Source: Cafeteria roenbergensis (taxonomy: Eukaryota; Sar; Bigyra; Bicosoecida; Cafeteriaceae). Taken from it: a stretch of 64,000 nt of DNA. Shown here piece by piece: positions 10,281 to 20,993 of this stretch. Location: the NCBI GenBank assembly GCA_008330645.1, contig VLTN01000011.1, positions 186,001-250,000 on the forward strand. The letters run 5' to 3'. Position numbers and translations under genes: made by a program. Under the pieces are notes generated by a model that worked only from the letters and a program-made list of their open reading frames with translations, did not search any database and was not told where the DNA came from. Numbering within the stretch: the stretch's first letter is position 1; each line of letters opens with the position of its first letter.

Positions 10281-13200
10281 CTACCACGCATTCCCCTGGC
10301 CGCGAGGAGGCGGGGGGCCGCCGCGCGGTCCGGGGCGAGACCACTCGGCGTCGGCCTCGGCCCGACTGCCGCCGCGGCGGGACGGGGCGATGGCGCCTTG
10401 CCGGTCGTACCCCTGACCTCCGAAGCTCCGGTGGTCCGTCCCGGCGCCTGCCCCTGGCCCGTGCCATCCGTGCTGCTGGCGCTGCGCTCCGGGCGGGTGT
10501 GCGTCCCACCGCCGGTCGTCGGCGCTACGGGGCGCCTGCCTCTGGCCGGCCATGCCACCGCGGGGGTTGTCCCTGGCGTCCCAAGAGGGCGCGCTCCCCG
10601 CCCGGTGGTGGGATGCAGGGGGTGGGCCGCGGGCGGCACGTCCAGGGGCGGGACGGTGCTCGTGGTGGTGCTGGTGGTGGCCGTTGTGAAGGTGCTGGTC
10701 ACGCCGGGGCTGGTCGGCCGGGGGACTCCGGAGAGCGCCTCCCCGCTGGCCCCCTGCAGCAGCGGCGCCATAGCTCGCGCGGCGCTCATGCGGGTCGCCT
10801 CTGCCGGACCACTCGCCGGCTCTGCCGGAGGCGTCAGCAGCAGGCTCGCGAATCCCAGCGTCCCGCCCAAGCGCCGCGCTTGGCCGGTCCCACGCCGGGG
10901 CTCTGTCGGCGTAGGCTGGCTGCGGCGCGGCCTCGCGGCTCGGGTGCCCGGCGCGGCTGCCTGCGTCGTGGTCCCTGGGCGACGGGCCCGGCGGCCTGAG
11001 GGAAGCGCCGGCTGGTGGGCCGGCGGGGGCGGGCCGGCGCTGCCACTCTGCCCCATGCGGAGGCTGGTGCTGCTGGTGCGGCGGCTGTGGCTGCCAGCCG
11101 CCGTAGGCATGGCCAGCGCTTGCTAGGCCGTCCTGGGCCGCAGCGGGCCGGGTGTGCGCTCCGGGGCGATCCGATGTCGCGTGGCCTGGTCGGGCCTGCC
11201 AATGGGGGCCCCCGCGGTCCCTGGACGAGCTTCTCTCATACGGCGTGGCGTGCGAGTCCGGGAACCTATCCGTGCTTGTGCTGCGGCGGTCCGGGAGCGC
11301 GTGGGCGCCCGCCGCGTCATGGTGCCTTGCAGCGGGCGACGGAGCAAGGAGGGCCCCCGTGGGCGGCGAGCGGCGCGGCGCGTGGTGGGATTGGGTCGGC
11401 TGCGCCGCGTGGGGGTGGGAGTAGGCTGGCGGGGAGCTGGAGACGTGACGACCGATGGACTGGCGCCCGTCCGTCGGGCCCTGGCTGGGGGCTCGCGCGG
11501 GCGGGGGCGGGAGCGCCCCCGTGTCAGCGACGCGGGACGACGAAGCCCACTGCGTTCCATCAGGTGCCCAGCGGCCGCCAGGGGCCGAAGGGTAGCCCTG
11601 ATGCGACTGGGAGGAATGCTGCTGCTGGTGCTGCTGGTGCTGCTGGTGCTGCTGGTGCTGCTGGTGCTGCTGGTGCTGCTGGTGCTGCTGGCTGCGCATG
11701 TGCTCGTGGTGCTGCGGCGGCATGGAGGGGGCAGCCATGAGGTGCCGCTCCGCATCGGCGGCAGGCTGGTGCTCGAGTCCGCTTGAGGCCCGAACAAGAG
11801 GCTGCGGCGGCTGCATGGCCGGCAAGGGCATTGAGCCCTGCGACGAGGCATCCTTGGGCGCCATGTGCTGAGGGGCACGGTGCGAGCGAGCGGCCGCGGC
11901 TGAGAGGCTCTCGGATCTGCGCGCCTTGGTTGAGTCGTCCAGCGAGTCTCGCGTCGCCTCCCCTGGAGCCCCGTACTGGTACGGCGCGGGCGTGACTATG
12001 GGCCGCGACACGGATTCAGTGGCTGCCGCGGGCGGCTTGCCCTGCTCCGCGGCCTTGGTCGACTTGGCAGCGGGCAGCGGTGTCGCCAGAGGGGGTTTTG
12101 GCGGCCCGTGCAGCGAGGGGCCAAGCCGCTTCCGGAGAAGCTGCTTCGTCGGCGCCACGCGGAGCCGCTCCTCTCGAGCTGCAGCCTCGACGCGATGGCG
12201 CCAGATGGCAAGGCGGGCGCGGCGTGCCATAACGCCGCCGCCAGTTGCGCCCGGCACGAGCTGGAAGGCCGGGATCCCAGCGGCGAGGGCAGCCGCGACG
12301 GCCGCCTTGGCAGCTGCTGCGATGCCCCCCTCTGCTCCGGCAATCGGCGAGTCCACGACTAGGCTGAGCAGAAGGAGGGCTTCCGTGGCTCCCTCCCCGG
12401 CCCCCGGGCCGCCTTGCAAATCCCCGTGCATGGTGTGGCCTGCAGCGCTGGGGTCAGCCGCCCCGACCTCCGCTGCGACTGGGTCGTCCATGCCGTCCAG
12501 GGCTGCGAGGCCGCCCGTCGCCGTCAGGGGCAGGCGAGAGCCGCACTCGGCCACCCACTCCTCCAGGGCCCCTGCCTCCGCGAGGACCCCAAACTCCAAG
12601 AGGGCGCTCGCGCGGCGGGCGGCAGCGTCGAGCCGGATTCCAGTTCCGGACGCCGTCACCGCGGCGCAAGCCGACAGGCCTGCGAGGGCCATGTGAGTAA
12701 AAGCCGACGCCATCGTGTCCATGCCTTCTGTGAGTTGCGGCCAGACGCGCGCGCGGATGACGCGGGCGAGGCCCAGGCAGGCCTGCATCCTCTCCCGCCG
12801 CTGGTCGGGCGTGGACGCCTGCGCCTCGATCACCGCCCTGGCGCGGCGAGCAGCCTCGGCTGCTTGCGACTCGACAGAGCCAGCTCGGAATGGGGCGCCA
12901 GACGACGCCACCAGCGGCGACGAGGCGGGAGCAGCCGGGGACAAGGCGCTCGAATCGCCAGAGGCGCCGGCAGCGGGCGGCGATGACGAGCGCGGCCGCT
13001 TGGCCGCGCGGCGCCCAGCGGAAGCAGCGTCGCCCGCGCGAGTTCCAGCCGAGCTCGCACTGGTTCCGCCGCTGCGCGCTGCGTCGGCCTCGGCCTCGGC
13101 CTCGGCCTCGGCCTCGGCCTCCTCCTCCAGCTCGTGCTGCGTCTGGTCCTGCACGAGGGACCCCGCGCAGTCCAAGCCGAGGGCGCTGTACAGCGCCGCC

Positions 13201-15494
13201 TCCACGTCTGCCTCCGACCACGGCTCGCCGGGCGCGGGCACGGGGGGGGCACCCTCCGCCCCGCTCTCGGCCTGAGAGAGAGACAGGATTGCCTGTGACC
13301 TGCCAAGCCTCGACACGGGGCCGAGGCGCATTCCTGGGCCCTCGGCCGCAATCCAGCTGCCCCCGCGGCTCTCCAGCACAGTGTCGCAGGACATTGGCGT
13401 AGCACGCGTGTCAAAGAGGCCTGGCTCGCAGTCAATGGCCGTAGCGACGGCCCAGCGAGCCTGGCGGAGTGCGGCCGGGGGCATCTGGTCCGCGGGGGGC
13501 TGCCCCGTGCCGTCGGGCCCCAGGCCTCCGGGGAAGCTGCGAAGGGGGCCTCGGGTGATGCCGCCGCTGGCGGTGGTGGTATGTGCTGCCGAGGCCCCGC
13601 TCGCAGCGCTGCTGCTGCTGCCGCCGCTGCTAGCGGAGGTGCCGCTGCTGCTAGCGGAGGTGCCGATGGCTGGCTCCGGACCGGGAGCACCGGCCGCATC
13701 CCGCGGAGCGGTCGCCCCGCGGTCCTCGGCCGGCGAGCAGCAAGCATCCACCCAGGCCGCCCACAGGCGCTTCTCCTCTTCGTCCTCCGCTGCCCGCAGC
13801 TCGTCGCGCGCCGCCACCATGAGCCGGCAGATGAGGGCGTAGTCTGGCTTGGACTCGTGGGCCAGCGCGGAGAGGTGGGAGGATATGGCCAGCAGGGACG
13901 CTCTGCCAGGCATGTCTTCGGGGAAGAGCATGCCCGGGTCCTTTTGGGCCTGCTGCTTCAGCTTGCCAACCTGCTCCCTGTCCATGGGGGCCTCGGTAGC
14001 CGCAGGGGAGGCTGCGCGGCTGGACGAGCTGGACCTGCGGGTGGGAGCAGGGCTCGGCTTGCCGGAAGGTGCTTCGGCTGCGGCAGTGGCGGCAGCGGCG
14101 CCAGCGGTCGCAGCGCTGTGCGTAGCTGCCGGTGGTGCTGCCGCTTCGGCTGCCGGAGCGGAACCCGTCCCTGCCGCCTGGGGCCCGGCGTTGGCTGCCG
14201 CGCCTGCCTCGGTGTTGCGCCTCAAGCCCGCTGCTGCCTCGCGCTCGATGGCCGCCCGCTCGTCGCCGTCGGCCTCTTGCCGAGCTGCCTCGTTGAACGC
14301 CGCCGACGCCTGGCGCCGCTTCGCATCCCACTCCCTCTCGCGCGCAGCGTCGCGCCAAGGCAGCCCCTGCGGCGCAACGAGGTCCACCACAGTGTAAAAC
14401 AGCGACCAGAGGTCGTCCCGCCGCCCGAGGTCCTTCTGCTCGTGGGCGCTCACGCTGGCGTAGCTCTTGGTGCCACGGAACTGGCCCGTGTAGCGCTGGG
14501 AGCGGTGGCAGCTGACCGCGCCATCAGGCAGAGCCGCAGCAGCGGACGCCGGTCGCGCGAGCGCCGCCTGCGCCTTGGCCTCTGGCGTGAGGTAAGGCCT
14601 GGCGAGCCCGTAGTCGAGGAGAAACACTTGGCCGCGGGACGGCATGTCCCTCGAGAGGCGCAGGTCGCGCAAGCGGGGCGCGCCACTGGCCCTGGTGAAG
14701 CGCTCAAGGCCTGCCATCTCGCGCAAGCGTGGGAGACACGGGTGGGTCACCACGGGAGCGCCGACACAAAAGTTGGACGGCTTGATGTCGCGGTGGACCC
14801 ACCCGGCGCGGTGGCACGCTTCGATAGCGTGGAGCATCTGCATGCTTAGCTCCATTCCTGTGCTTGGCCGGAAGCGGCCCGAGGGCTGTCGCAGGCGGAG
14901 CTGCGTCAGGCTCTCGCCAAGGAGCTGCATCACGACCGCATTCTTCTCTGCCGAGCCAGAGCCCCCGGAAGACGATGAAGACGAGGAGGAGCCGCGGATC
15001 GGGACATGGCTGCGGGGCAGGGGACGCGCGGGGATCGGGCTTCGCGCGTCGTTGGAACTGTGGAGGAGCCGAGGCGCTCCGGGGAGCACTCACGCGGCCC
15101 CCTGTCCTCCCGTGCTCAGGTTGCGGGCCGCTTGCGCTGCGCACCACCATCGCGCATGACGGAGAAGGGCGTCGCTCGCGGTGCACCACACGGCACGCGC
15201 GGCCGCCGCCTGGACGCCTCTCACCAAAAGTCGAGCAGTCGCGGGAAGAATGGGTACGGCTGCAAGCTGGCCAGAACTCCGTGCTCCTCGGCCAGCTGAG
15301 GCGGCTGGCCACTGGGCTTCTCGATCTTTATGGCCACAACCTCGGCCGTCTCGCGGTTCGTTGCGATGTTGACCTCGCTGAAGGTGCCTTGCCCAATGCG
15401 CTCCCCGACTTCCCAGGTCCTGGCAACGACGGTTCCAGCCTGCGGGGAGGAACACAGCGGGGAGGGCCCTCACCATGTGCACGCCATTGAGCAT
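10281..15494 (-). CDS. CK1-group protein kinase, tau-tubulin-kinase-like, with ~1,300-residue disordered tail
   Basis: Three exons give 1,654 aa. Exon 1 (15494-15474) encodes MLNGVHM, then a 34-nt intron; exon 2 (15439-15225) is the N-lobe with glycine loop GQGTFSEV and VAIK (Lys45); a 215-nt intron follows; exon 3 (15009-10281) holds the rest. Splice phases agree (0, then 2). VVMQLLGESLTQLR and the catalytic loop HRDIKPSN (151-158) are followed by LLDYGLARPY, with DYG instead of DFG. RYTGQFRGTKSYASVSAHE and GRRDDLWSLFYTVVDL are CK1/TTBK/Asator signatures. A serine run sits between beta4 and beta5, and an Ala-rich acidic insert splits the C-lobe, which resumes near SKPDYALICRLM. The tail is Ala/Ser/Pro/Gln-rich with an HQQ repeat. 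TTBK-class kinases phosphorylate tau, tubulin and ciliary proteins; the role here is inferred. Confidence 0.85.
11619..11691 (-). repeat. 9-bp tandem repeat (CACCAGCAG on the coding strand)
   Basis: About eight copies of a 9-bp unit (CTGCTGGTG on +) encode HQQ repeats in the tail of the CK1/TTBK-like kinase. Copies are essentially identical, implying recent expansion and likely length polymorphism. Confidence 0.9.
13085..13124 (-). repeat. GGCCTC hexanucleotide repeat
   Basis: Six-base repeats encode an alternating Glu-Ala stretch in the tail of the CK1/TTBK-like kinase. Confidence 0.85.
15440..15473 (-). other. 34-nt intron (kinase intron 1)
   Basis: GTGAGGG at the 5' end and CCCCGCAG at the 3' end. 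Removing it joins MLNGVHM to AGTVVARTWEVGERIGQGTF in phase 0. Exon 2 has no in-frame ATG before the glycine loop, so some upstream exon is required; this is the closest one with good splice sites. Confidence 0.6.
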
Positions 15495-16298
15495 GTGTGC
15501 CTGCGCGAGCGCTGATACGGGCAGACGCGGCTGCGGCTCAAGGCCGCCGGTGTGTGAGTCGCCAGATGCGCTGCTCGCGAGCGCCCCAACGCTTCCCCGG
15601 CCGCCCTGAAACGCGCACCTTGAGGTTTCCGCGCCTCGACGACGGCGCAGGCCGTCTAGATGACATTGTCACTTCGGCTGCCAGCCAAGCCGCGCCGGCC
15701 TGCCCTCCCAAGTGCCTCGCCTGCCGCGGGCCGCGAGAGCAAGGGCGCCCGTCGGGTGGCAGAGCCGCCACTTGACGCCGCTGCTGGATTTCACTGGAGA
15801 GCGACATTCGGATGCCTAGCTCGCTCCCCGAGCGCAAACGCTGGACCTTGGCATCCTGTCCTTGCCGATGCGGCGGACCAGCAGCCCAAACAGGCCATCC
15901 CACCGAATCAGACGTTCGCACGGCTCATCGACCCGCAACCTGCGGTTGTTCGCGACGTGTTCGCTTCGGCCGAGCAATGTAGCGCTTCGGCCAGTGCGGT
16001 GACTCATGGCCGGATGTGCATGAACAGACAACGAAGTTCCGCAAGGGGGTGGGGGGGGTGATGCCGTGGAGCGCTTGGCAGGGCCAAGCGCGAGCCTATG
16101 AACGGAAGTCGCAGAGTCCAATGTCGATTGCACGGACACTTGACGCACGGGCCTGATTGGCGACGGGGAAGCGGGGTGGAGAGTGCGAGGGACAATTTGC
16201 GCTATTCGCCCTCTACGGGAAAGAGCGTCGGCATATGCTCAGTGAATCCCAGCGAGAAGCGCCGAGACACAGCTTGCGACCGATGCCACACTCACGAG
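15495..16298. other. Intergenic region upstream of the kinase, no gene seen
   Basis: The 804 nt hold the kinase promoter and the 3' UTR of the Clu-TPR gene. A G-rich run lies near 16043-16058. Open frames of about 110-130 codons on both strands lack protein-like composition. Confidence 0.6.
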
Positions 16299-19200
16299 CT
16301 ATGGGGGCCAGCACCTCTCCATGAGCTTCAAACACATCACGTAGCGCGGGTGCTCCTCGCCAACGGCAGACGCGTAGACTTGCGCACTCCGCTCCAGCAT
16401 CCGCAGTGCGGCGCTGAATTCTCCCTTGCCGAGCTGACATTGAGCCATCGTGTACAGCGTGTCCGCAAAGCTCGGGTGAGACTCGCTCAGCGAAGAGGCC
16501 TGGATGTCCCTGCACCGCTCCAGTAGCTCCAAGGCCGCATCGTACTCGCCCATGCTGTGCAGACACTGCGCCGTCGTCATGAGCGTCGTGGCGAACACTG
16601 GATGGGATTTGCCCAACGACCTGGCCTGAATGGCTTGGCATCGAAACAGCAGCAGCAGGGCCTTGCCCTGCTCGCCGGACAGCAAGCGGCACTGCGCCAT
16701 CGTGCGCAGGGTTGTCGCGAAGACAGGGTGGTCTTCGTCCCCGGAGGAGGCGAAGATGGCACTGCATTGCTCTAGCAGCTTCAGCGCTGCCGCGACTTCT
16801 CCCTTTCGAACCCGACACTGCGCCTTCTTGAGCAGGACAATCGCGAAGCTCGGGTGGTCTTCACCCGCCGAGCAGGCGAAGATGGCGCTGCATCGCTCCA
16901 GCAGCCCCAGCGCTGCGTCATATCCGCCTTTGTGCATGTGGCATTGCGCAATCTCCATCAGCGTGGCGCCCAAGTCTGGGTGCTCGTCGCCCACAGTTGC
17001 GGCCCGGATGAACTTGCACCGCTCCAGCAGCTCGAGCGCCGCATCGTACTCGCCCTTGTGCAAGTGGCACTGAGCCATTGTGAACAGCGTGCTCGCGAAG
17101 CTAGGGTGGTCCTCGCCCACAGTTGCGGCCCGGATGGACTTGCACCGCTCCAGCAGCTCGAGCGCCGCATCAGGCTGGCTCTTTTGGCATCGACACTGCG
17201 CCATCTCGTGCAGCGTGCTCGCAAAATTCGGGTGGCCTTCACCCACCGAGCAGGCGAAGATGCCCCTGCACCGCTTCAGCAGCTCCAGCGCCCCGTCGTA
17301 ATCGCTCTGGCTTTTGAGACACTGCGCTCTCGAGACTAACGCGATGGCAAAGCTTGGGTGTTCCTCGCCCACTGAAGCAGCCAAACTGTCCGCGCACCGC
17401 TCCAGCAGCTCGAGCGCCGAATCGTACTCGCCCTTGTGCAAGCGGCACTGTGCCATTGTCAGAATTGCGTGCGCGAAACCCGGGTGGGCCTCGCCCACCA
17501 TGGAGGCGAAGTGGTCTCTGGATTGTCCTAGCAGCTCAAGCGCCGTGTCGAACTCTCCATTGTGAATCTGGCACTGCGCCATAGTGAGAAGTGCCTCGCC
17601 AAAGCCTGGGTAGGCCTCACCCTTCAGGGAGGTGAGCTTGGTCATGCACCGCTCCAGCAGCTCAAGTGCCGCACCATACTCGCCCCGCTCCATCCGGCAT
17701 TGCGCCATTGTGTGCAGCGTACGGGCCACGCATGGATGAGCCTCGCCCAACGACGAGCTAACGTTGCCCCAGCAGCACTCCAGCACCTCCAGCGCCTCGA
17801 CGTACTCGCCCTTGAACATACGGCACTGCGCTATCGAGAGAAGCACTTCGGCGGCACTCGGGTGGCCCATTTCAACTGACGATGTGAAAATGCGCCTGCA
17901 CTGCTCCAGAAGTCGCAAAGCCGCGTCGAACTTGCCCTTCAGCAAGCAGCACTTTGACATCGTGAGAAGTGTGTCACCGAAGGCAGGGTGATCTTCGCCA
18001 ACCGTCGACATCTGTAGGTCCTTGCAGCGCTCCAGCAACTCAATCGCTAGATCAACCCTCCCCATCTGCATCTGGCATTGCGCCGACGCGCGAAGTGTGT
18101 CGCCGAAGCAAGGGTGGGTCTCCCAATCGAGACGCAGCAACAAACTCCTGTGACTCTCCAGCAGCTTCAGAGCAGCCGTATATTCGCCTTTGGCCATGTG
18201 GAGCTGCGACCTCACAAGCAGCGTTGCTGCGGAGTCGGGGTGGTCCTGGCCAAATGAAGAGGGCTGAATGTCCTCGCACCGTTCCAGCAAGTCCAGAGCA
18301 GCATCGAGACGGCCCATCGCCATTCGGCACTGCGCCATCGTTCGAAGCAAGCGACAAGCGCTGCTGTCGCTAGTTCCCGCAGGCGAGGCCTGCTTGGTTT
18401 TGCACTGCTCCAGCAGGTCCAGCGCCGCACCGAAATCGCCTCGCTCCATCAGCCTGCGAGCGCATGCGAGGCAAGCCCCTCCTGCAGGCTCGCCCCCAGA
18501 CGCGCACGAGTCGTCTGCAAGCGATTTAAGGAGACACAGTACCTCAAGCTCGCTGTCCACTGACGCGCGTGCACAGGTCCGTGCCAGCCTGCGCACCGTT
18601 TCGCCTTGCCGATGGCACCAGCCCACGCCGCACAGGCGCTGGCTCAGCCACAGCCCGTGAAGCTGAGATGCAATCAACTGCCTGGATTGCGGCAAACAGC
18701 CGCTTCCAAACGAAAGCGCAGATCCACGCCGCTCGCGATGCAAGCCAGCCCCGGACACCTTCACACGCCGGCTGCATCGCCGCTGCGTGGCCTTCCACAC
18801 TTGGACGGCAGACGCGCCTCCTTCACTCATTGCTTTGGCCATGCGAACCGCCTCTCTCGGGCTCACGCCTCGCCCCCTTGCTGCCATCCCTCGGGCCACG
18901 CAGCACGCTGTGAGCCAGCTGGTGCCCCCATCCCGTCCGCCTTCTGCCGACGAAATCAGGCTCTCCAACGCCGCTGCCCCACTCGAGCCTGGGCTCGGCA
19001 GGCTCGCACACGCCGCAGCAGTCTCGAGCAGTGCTCGGGAGGGCCCTTCAGTCGCGCTCGTCCCTGTCTCCGCCGCGTCCAGCAGCCTGCATAAAACCAC
19101 CCATGCGTGCCGCAGACCCAATCCGCGGGCGTGCAGCCCAGCCTTGACCGCGCTCCGGACAGACCCGAAATCGTCTCCCTGCCCGAGACGCACGCAATCG

Positions 19201-20993
19201 CTCAGCTGCCTCAGCACTGCCTTTGCAGCCAAGCTGGAATTGGCAGTGCCAACCAGCACGGCATGTGCCTTCAAGAGGCTGGCCAGCGCTTCTCCCTCGG
19301 GGTCAGCTCCTCCAGCCATCACAGCATCGGGAGAGACGGGCTCGACCCCTGCCTCCCGCAAAATCGCTGCTGCCTCGGGACGAAAGAGCGCTGTCAAGTG
19401 GGCAGCCCTCCAGTACATGTTGGGATGCGGCAAGAGTACCCTGAGCCTCCCCTCGAGCGACTGTAAAACCGACACGCCGCAGCACGACGACAGCGCGTCG
19501 AGCTCGACCTCCCGCCAACTGTTGTGGGGGACGAAGCAGGGCGCTAGCCCGGCTTGCCGCGCCGCCTGGCTGGCTCGGCCACCGACGGTCGCCTCGCTGA
19601 CGGACAGCGACACAACCCGCATCACCGAAGCCATCGAGTCCCCTGCTGCAGCATACCACACCACTGCCGTGGGGGCAAGCCCACCGCCATCGTCGCCGCT
19701 GACCACATCGGGGATGCAAAGCCGGTGCGTGTCCAGCAGCACCACCTCGCCCCACGGCAGCGCGTGCAGCTCCACGTCGAACGGCAGGGGTGCGGTGGCT
19801 CCGCTGGCCACGGCAGACTCGGTGACCGTGTGCTCCGCGTGCACCGGCCGCAGCGGATCCAGCACCACGCAGTGCTCCGCCTCCACCTGCGCGCACACCC
19901 CCGAGCTCTTGGCCGCATCCCTGCCCGCCCCCACGCGCTCCAACAGCGCATCCATCGCGAGGCCAAGCCTGGGTAGCCGGCTCGGGTCCCTTTCGCCCGT
20001 GACTGTCCGGTACTCGTGCTGCTGCCGCACCGCGTGCCGAGGCGTGAAGCAGCTCGGCGCAAGGTGCAGCGCCGCCGCCAGCCGTGCAGCGGCCTCGCCC
20101 AGCGCCCCGCAAGCGTGATACGTGTGTCCTCCATCGCTCGACCCCACCCGCAACGTGTCGCCGCTGACAGCGTGCCGCGAGAAGCCCTGCACGCGGTACA
20201 CCCGCTCCGGCCGACCAGCCGCGTCGCGCACCGTCACGTCCACGCACGACGCCAGCGGCACCGTCAGCAGCCGCGCCGCGTCCGCATCGTGGAGGTGCGT
20301 GAGCATGGCCAGCTCGTGCTTGGCCGCCTTGTCCGCCATCACTGAGGAGCCCTGGTAGATGCCCACCGTGTCCTCGGCGATCTTGAAGAAGGCCCCCGTG
20401 CTGGGATCAGCAACCTTGACGCCCCCCGCAATGCCTGCGTCCACCACCTGGAGCGCCTCACCGCCCCGCAAGCGGCCCATGCACTCCTGTGTGATGGCCT
20501 GCAGCGACCTGGCGTCGCCGCCGCGCTTGCGCTGCTTGGCGTCATGGAAGGCCCGGGCGATGGCGTCGGCGGCGCCCTCGGTGATGTGTTGGAACTCTCG
20601 CCTGGCCTGGGCAAGGTCCTGCAGGCGCTCTTGGTGCTCGTGGCGCATGAGGGTTGGCATGTTGCGCAGGCGCATGGCGCGCTCGCCCACTGTCTCGCGT
20701 TCAGGCTCGTCTGAGGCGTGCACATCGGTCGGGCAGGACAACACGGGCGGCCCAGTGCGTCCGGCTGCTTGGCCCAAGTCCTCGTGCACTGCCTGCACCG
20801 CGGCGTCCCGAAATCCGAGGCTCGCGTGGCGACATGCACAGCCGCTGGCTGCACGCGTGCCAGCTGGGCTTGATGGGTCCTCCCCGGCCACGGGAGCGAG
20901 TTCGCAATCTCTGCAGACGACGCCACCGCCGCGACCGCCTGGGTCGCGGGCATCCACTGCAGACGGTGGCCGGACTCCGGGGACGCAGCGCAA
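16299..20993 (-). CDS. Clu-like domain protein with C-terminal kinesin-light-chain-type TPR array
   Basis: 1,564 aa. Residues ~180-720 resemble the Clu domain of CLU/CluA proteins: FFKIAEDTVGIYQGSS, then DKAAKHELAML, a 'VYR...GSSDGGHTYH' block, PFDVELHALPWGEVVLLDTH (compare Clu 'DVEGH-G-DGR-YLLD'), then LFRPEAAAIL and AGLHARGLGLRHAWVV, which echoes the family's 'lH-RGIN-RhlG'. Residues ~850-1564 are about 17 TPR units of exactly 42 residues with consensus YDAALELLERC...VGEDHPSFA.TL.TMAQC...KGE. Clu proteins bind mRNAs for mitochondrial proteins and control mitochondrial distribution, and many end in TPRs. The same function here is inference because the Clu match is distant. The start is uncertain: Met107 (nt 20675) is an alternative, and an upstream exon is possible. 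A paralogue lacking TPRs lies at 29244-32363. Confidence 0.7.
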   Translation of the reverse strand: MRCVPGVRPPSAVDARDPGGRGGGVVCRDCELAPVAGEDPSSPAGTRAASGCACRHASLGFRDAAVQAVHEDLGQAAGRTGPPVLSCPTDVHASDEPERETVGERAMRLRNMPTLMRHEHQERLQDLAQARREFQHITEGAADAIARAFHDAKQRKRGGDARSLQAITQECMGRLRGGEALQVVDAGIAGGVKVADPSTGAFFKIAEDTVGIYQGSSVMADKAAKHELAMLTHLHDADAARLLTVPLASCVDVTVRDAAGRPERVYRVQGFSRHAVSGDTLRVGSSDGGHTYHACGALGEAAARLAAALHLAPSCFTPRHAVRQQHEYRTVTGERDPSRLPRLGLAMDALLERVGAGRDAAKSSGVCAQVEAEHCVVLDPLRPVHAEHTVTESAVASGATAPLPFDVELHALPWGEVVLLDTHRLCIPDVVSGDDGGGLAPTAVVWYAAAGDSMASVMRVVSLSVSEATVGGRASQAARQAGLAPCFVPHNSWREVELDALSSCCGVSVLQSLEGRLRVLLPHPNMYWRAAHLTALFRPEAAAILREAGVEPVSPDAVMAGGADPEGEALASLLKAHAVLVGTANSSLAAKAVLRQLSDCVRLGQGDDFGSVRSAVKAGLHARGLGLRHAWVVLCRLLDAAETGTSATEGPSRALLETAAACASLPSPGSSGAAALESLISSAEGGRDGGTSWLTACCVARGMAARGRGVSPREAVRMAKAMSEGGASAVQVWKATQRRCSRRVKVSGAGLHRERRGSALSFGSGCLPQSRQLIASQLHGLWLSQRLCGVGWCHRQGETVRRLARTCARASVDSELEVLCLLKSLADDSCASGGEPAGGACLACARRLMERGDFGAALDLLEQCKTKQASPAGTSDSSACRLLRTMAQCRMAMGRLDAALDLLERCEDIQPSSFGQDHPDSAATLLVRSQLHMAKGEYTAALKLLESHRSLLLRLDWETHPCFGDTLRASAQCQMQMGRVDLAIELLERCKDLQMSTVGEDHPAFGDTLLTMSKCCLLKGKFDAALRLLEQCRRIFTSSVEMGHPSAAEVLLSIAQCRMFKGEYVEALEVLECCWGNVSSSLGEAHPCVARTLHTMAQCRMERGEYGAALELLERCMTKLTSLKGEAYPGFGEALLTMAQCQIHNGEFDTALELLGQSRDHFASMVGEAHPGFAHAILTMAQCRLHKGEYDSALELLERCADSLAASVGEEHPSFAIALVSRAQCLKSQSDYDGALELLKRCRGIFACSVGEGHPNFASTLHEMAQCRCQKSQPDAALELLERCKSIRAATVGEDHPSFASTLFTMAQCHLHKGEYDAALELLERCKFIRAATVGDEHPDLGATLMEIAQCHMHKGGYDAALGLLERCSAIFACSAGEDHPSFAIVLLKKAQCRVRKGEVAAALKLLEQCSAIFASSGDEDHPVFATTLRTMAQCRLLSGEQGKALLLLFRCQAIQARSLGKSHPVFATTLMTTAQCLHSMGEYDAALELLERCRDIQASSLSESHPSFADTLYTMAQCQLGKGEFSAALRMLERSAQVYASAVGEEHPRYVMCLKLMERCWPP
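16302..18444 (-). repeat. ~17 tandem copies of a 126-bp TPR-coding unit
   Basis: Each 126-bp unit encodes one 42-residue kinesin-light-chain-type TPR. Spacing is perfectly regular with no indels, and neighbouring copies share long nucleotide blocks such as the segments encoding ALELLERCK and AATVGEDHP. Copies ~10-13 are closest to each other. This suggests expansion by unequal exchange. Confidence 0.85.

Noticed and set aside
16302-18444. CRISPR-like or satellite array
   Set aside because: The 126-bp units are in-frame TPR codons with no spacers.
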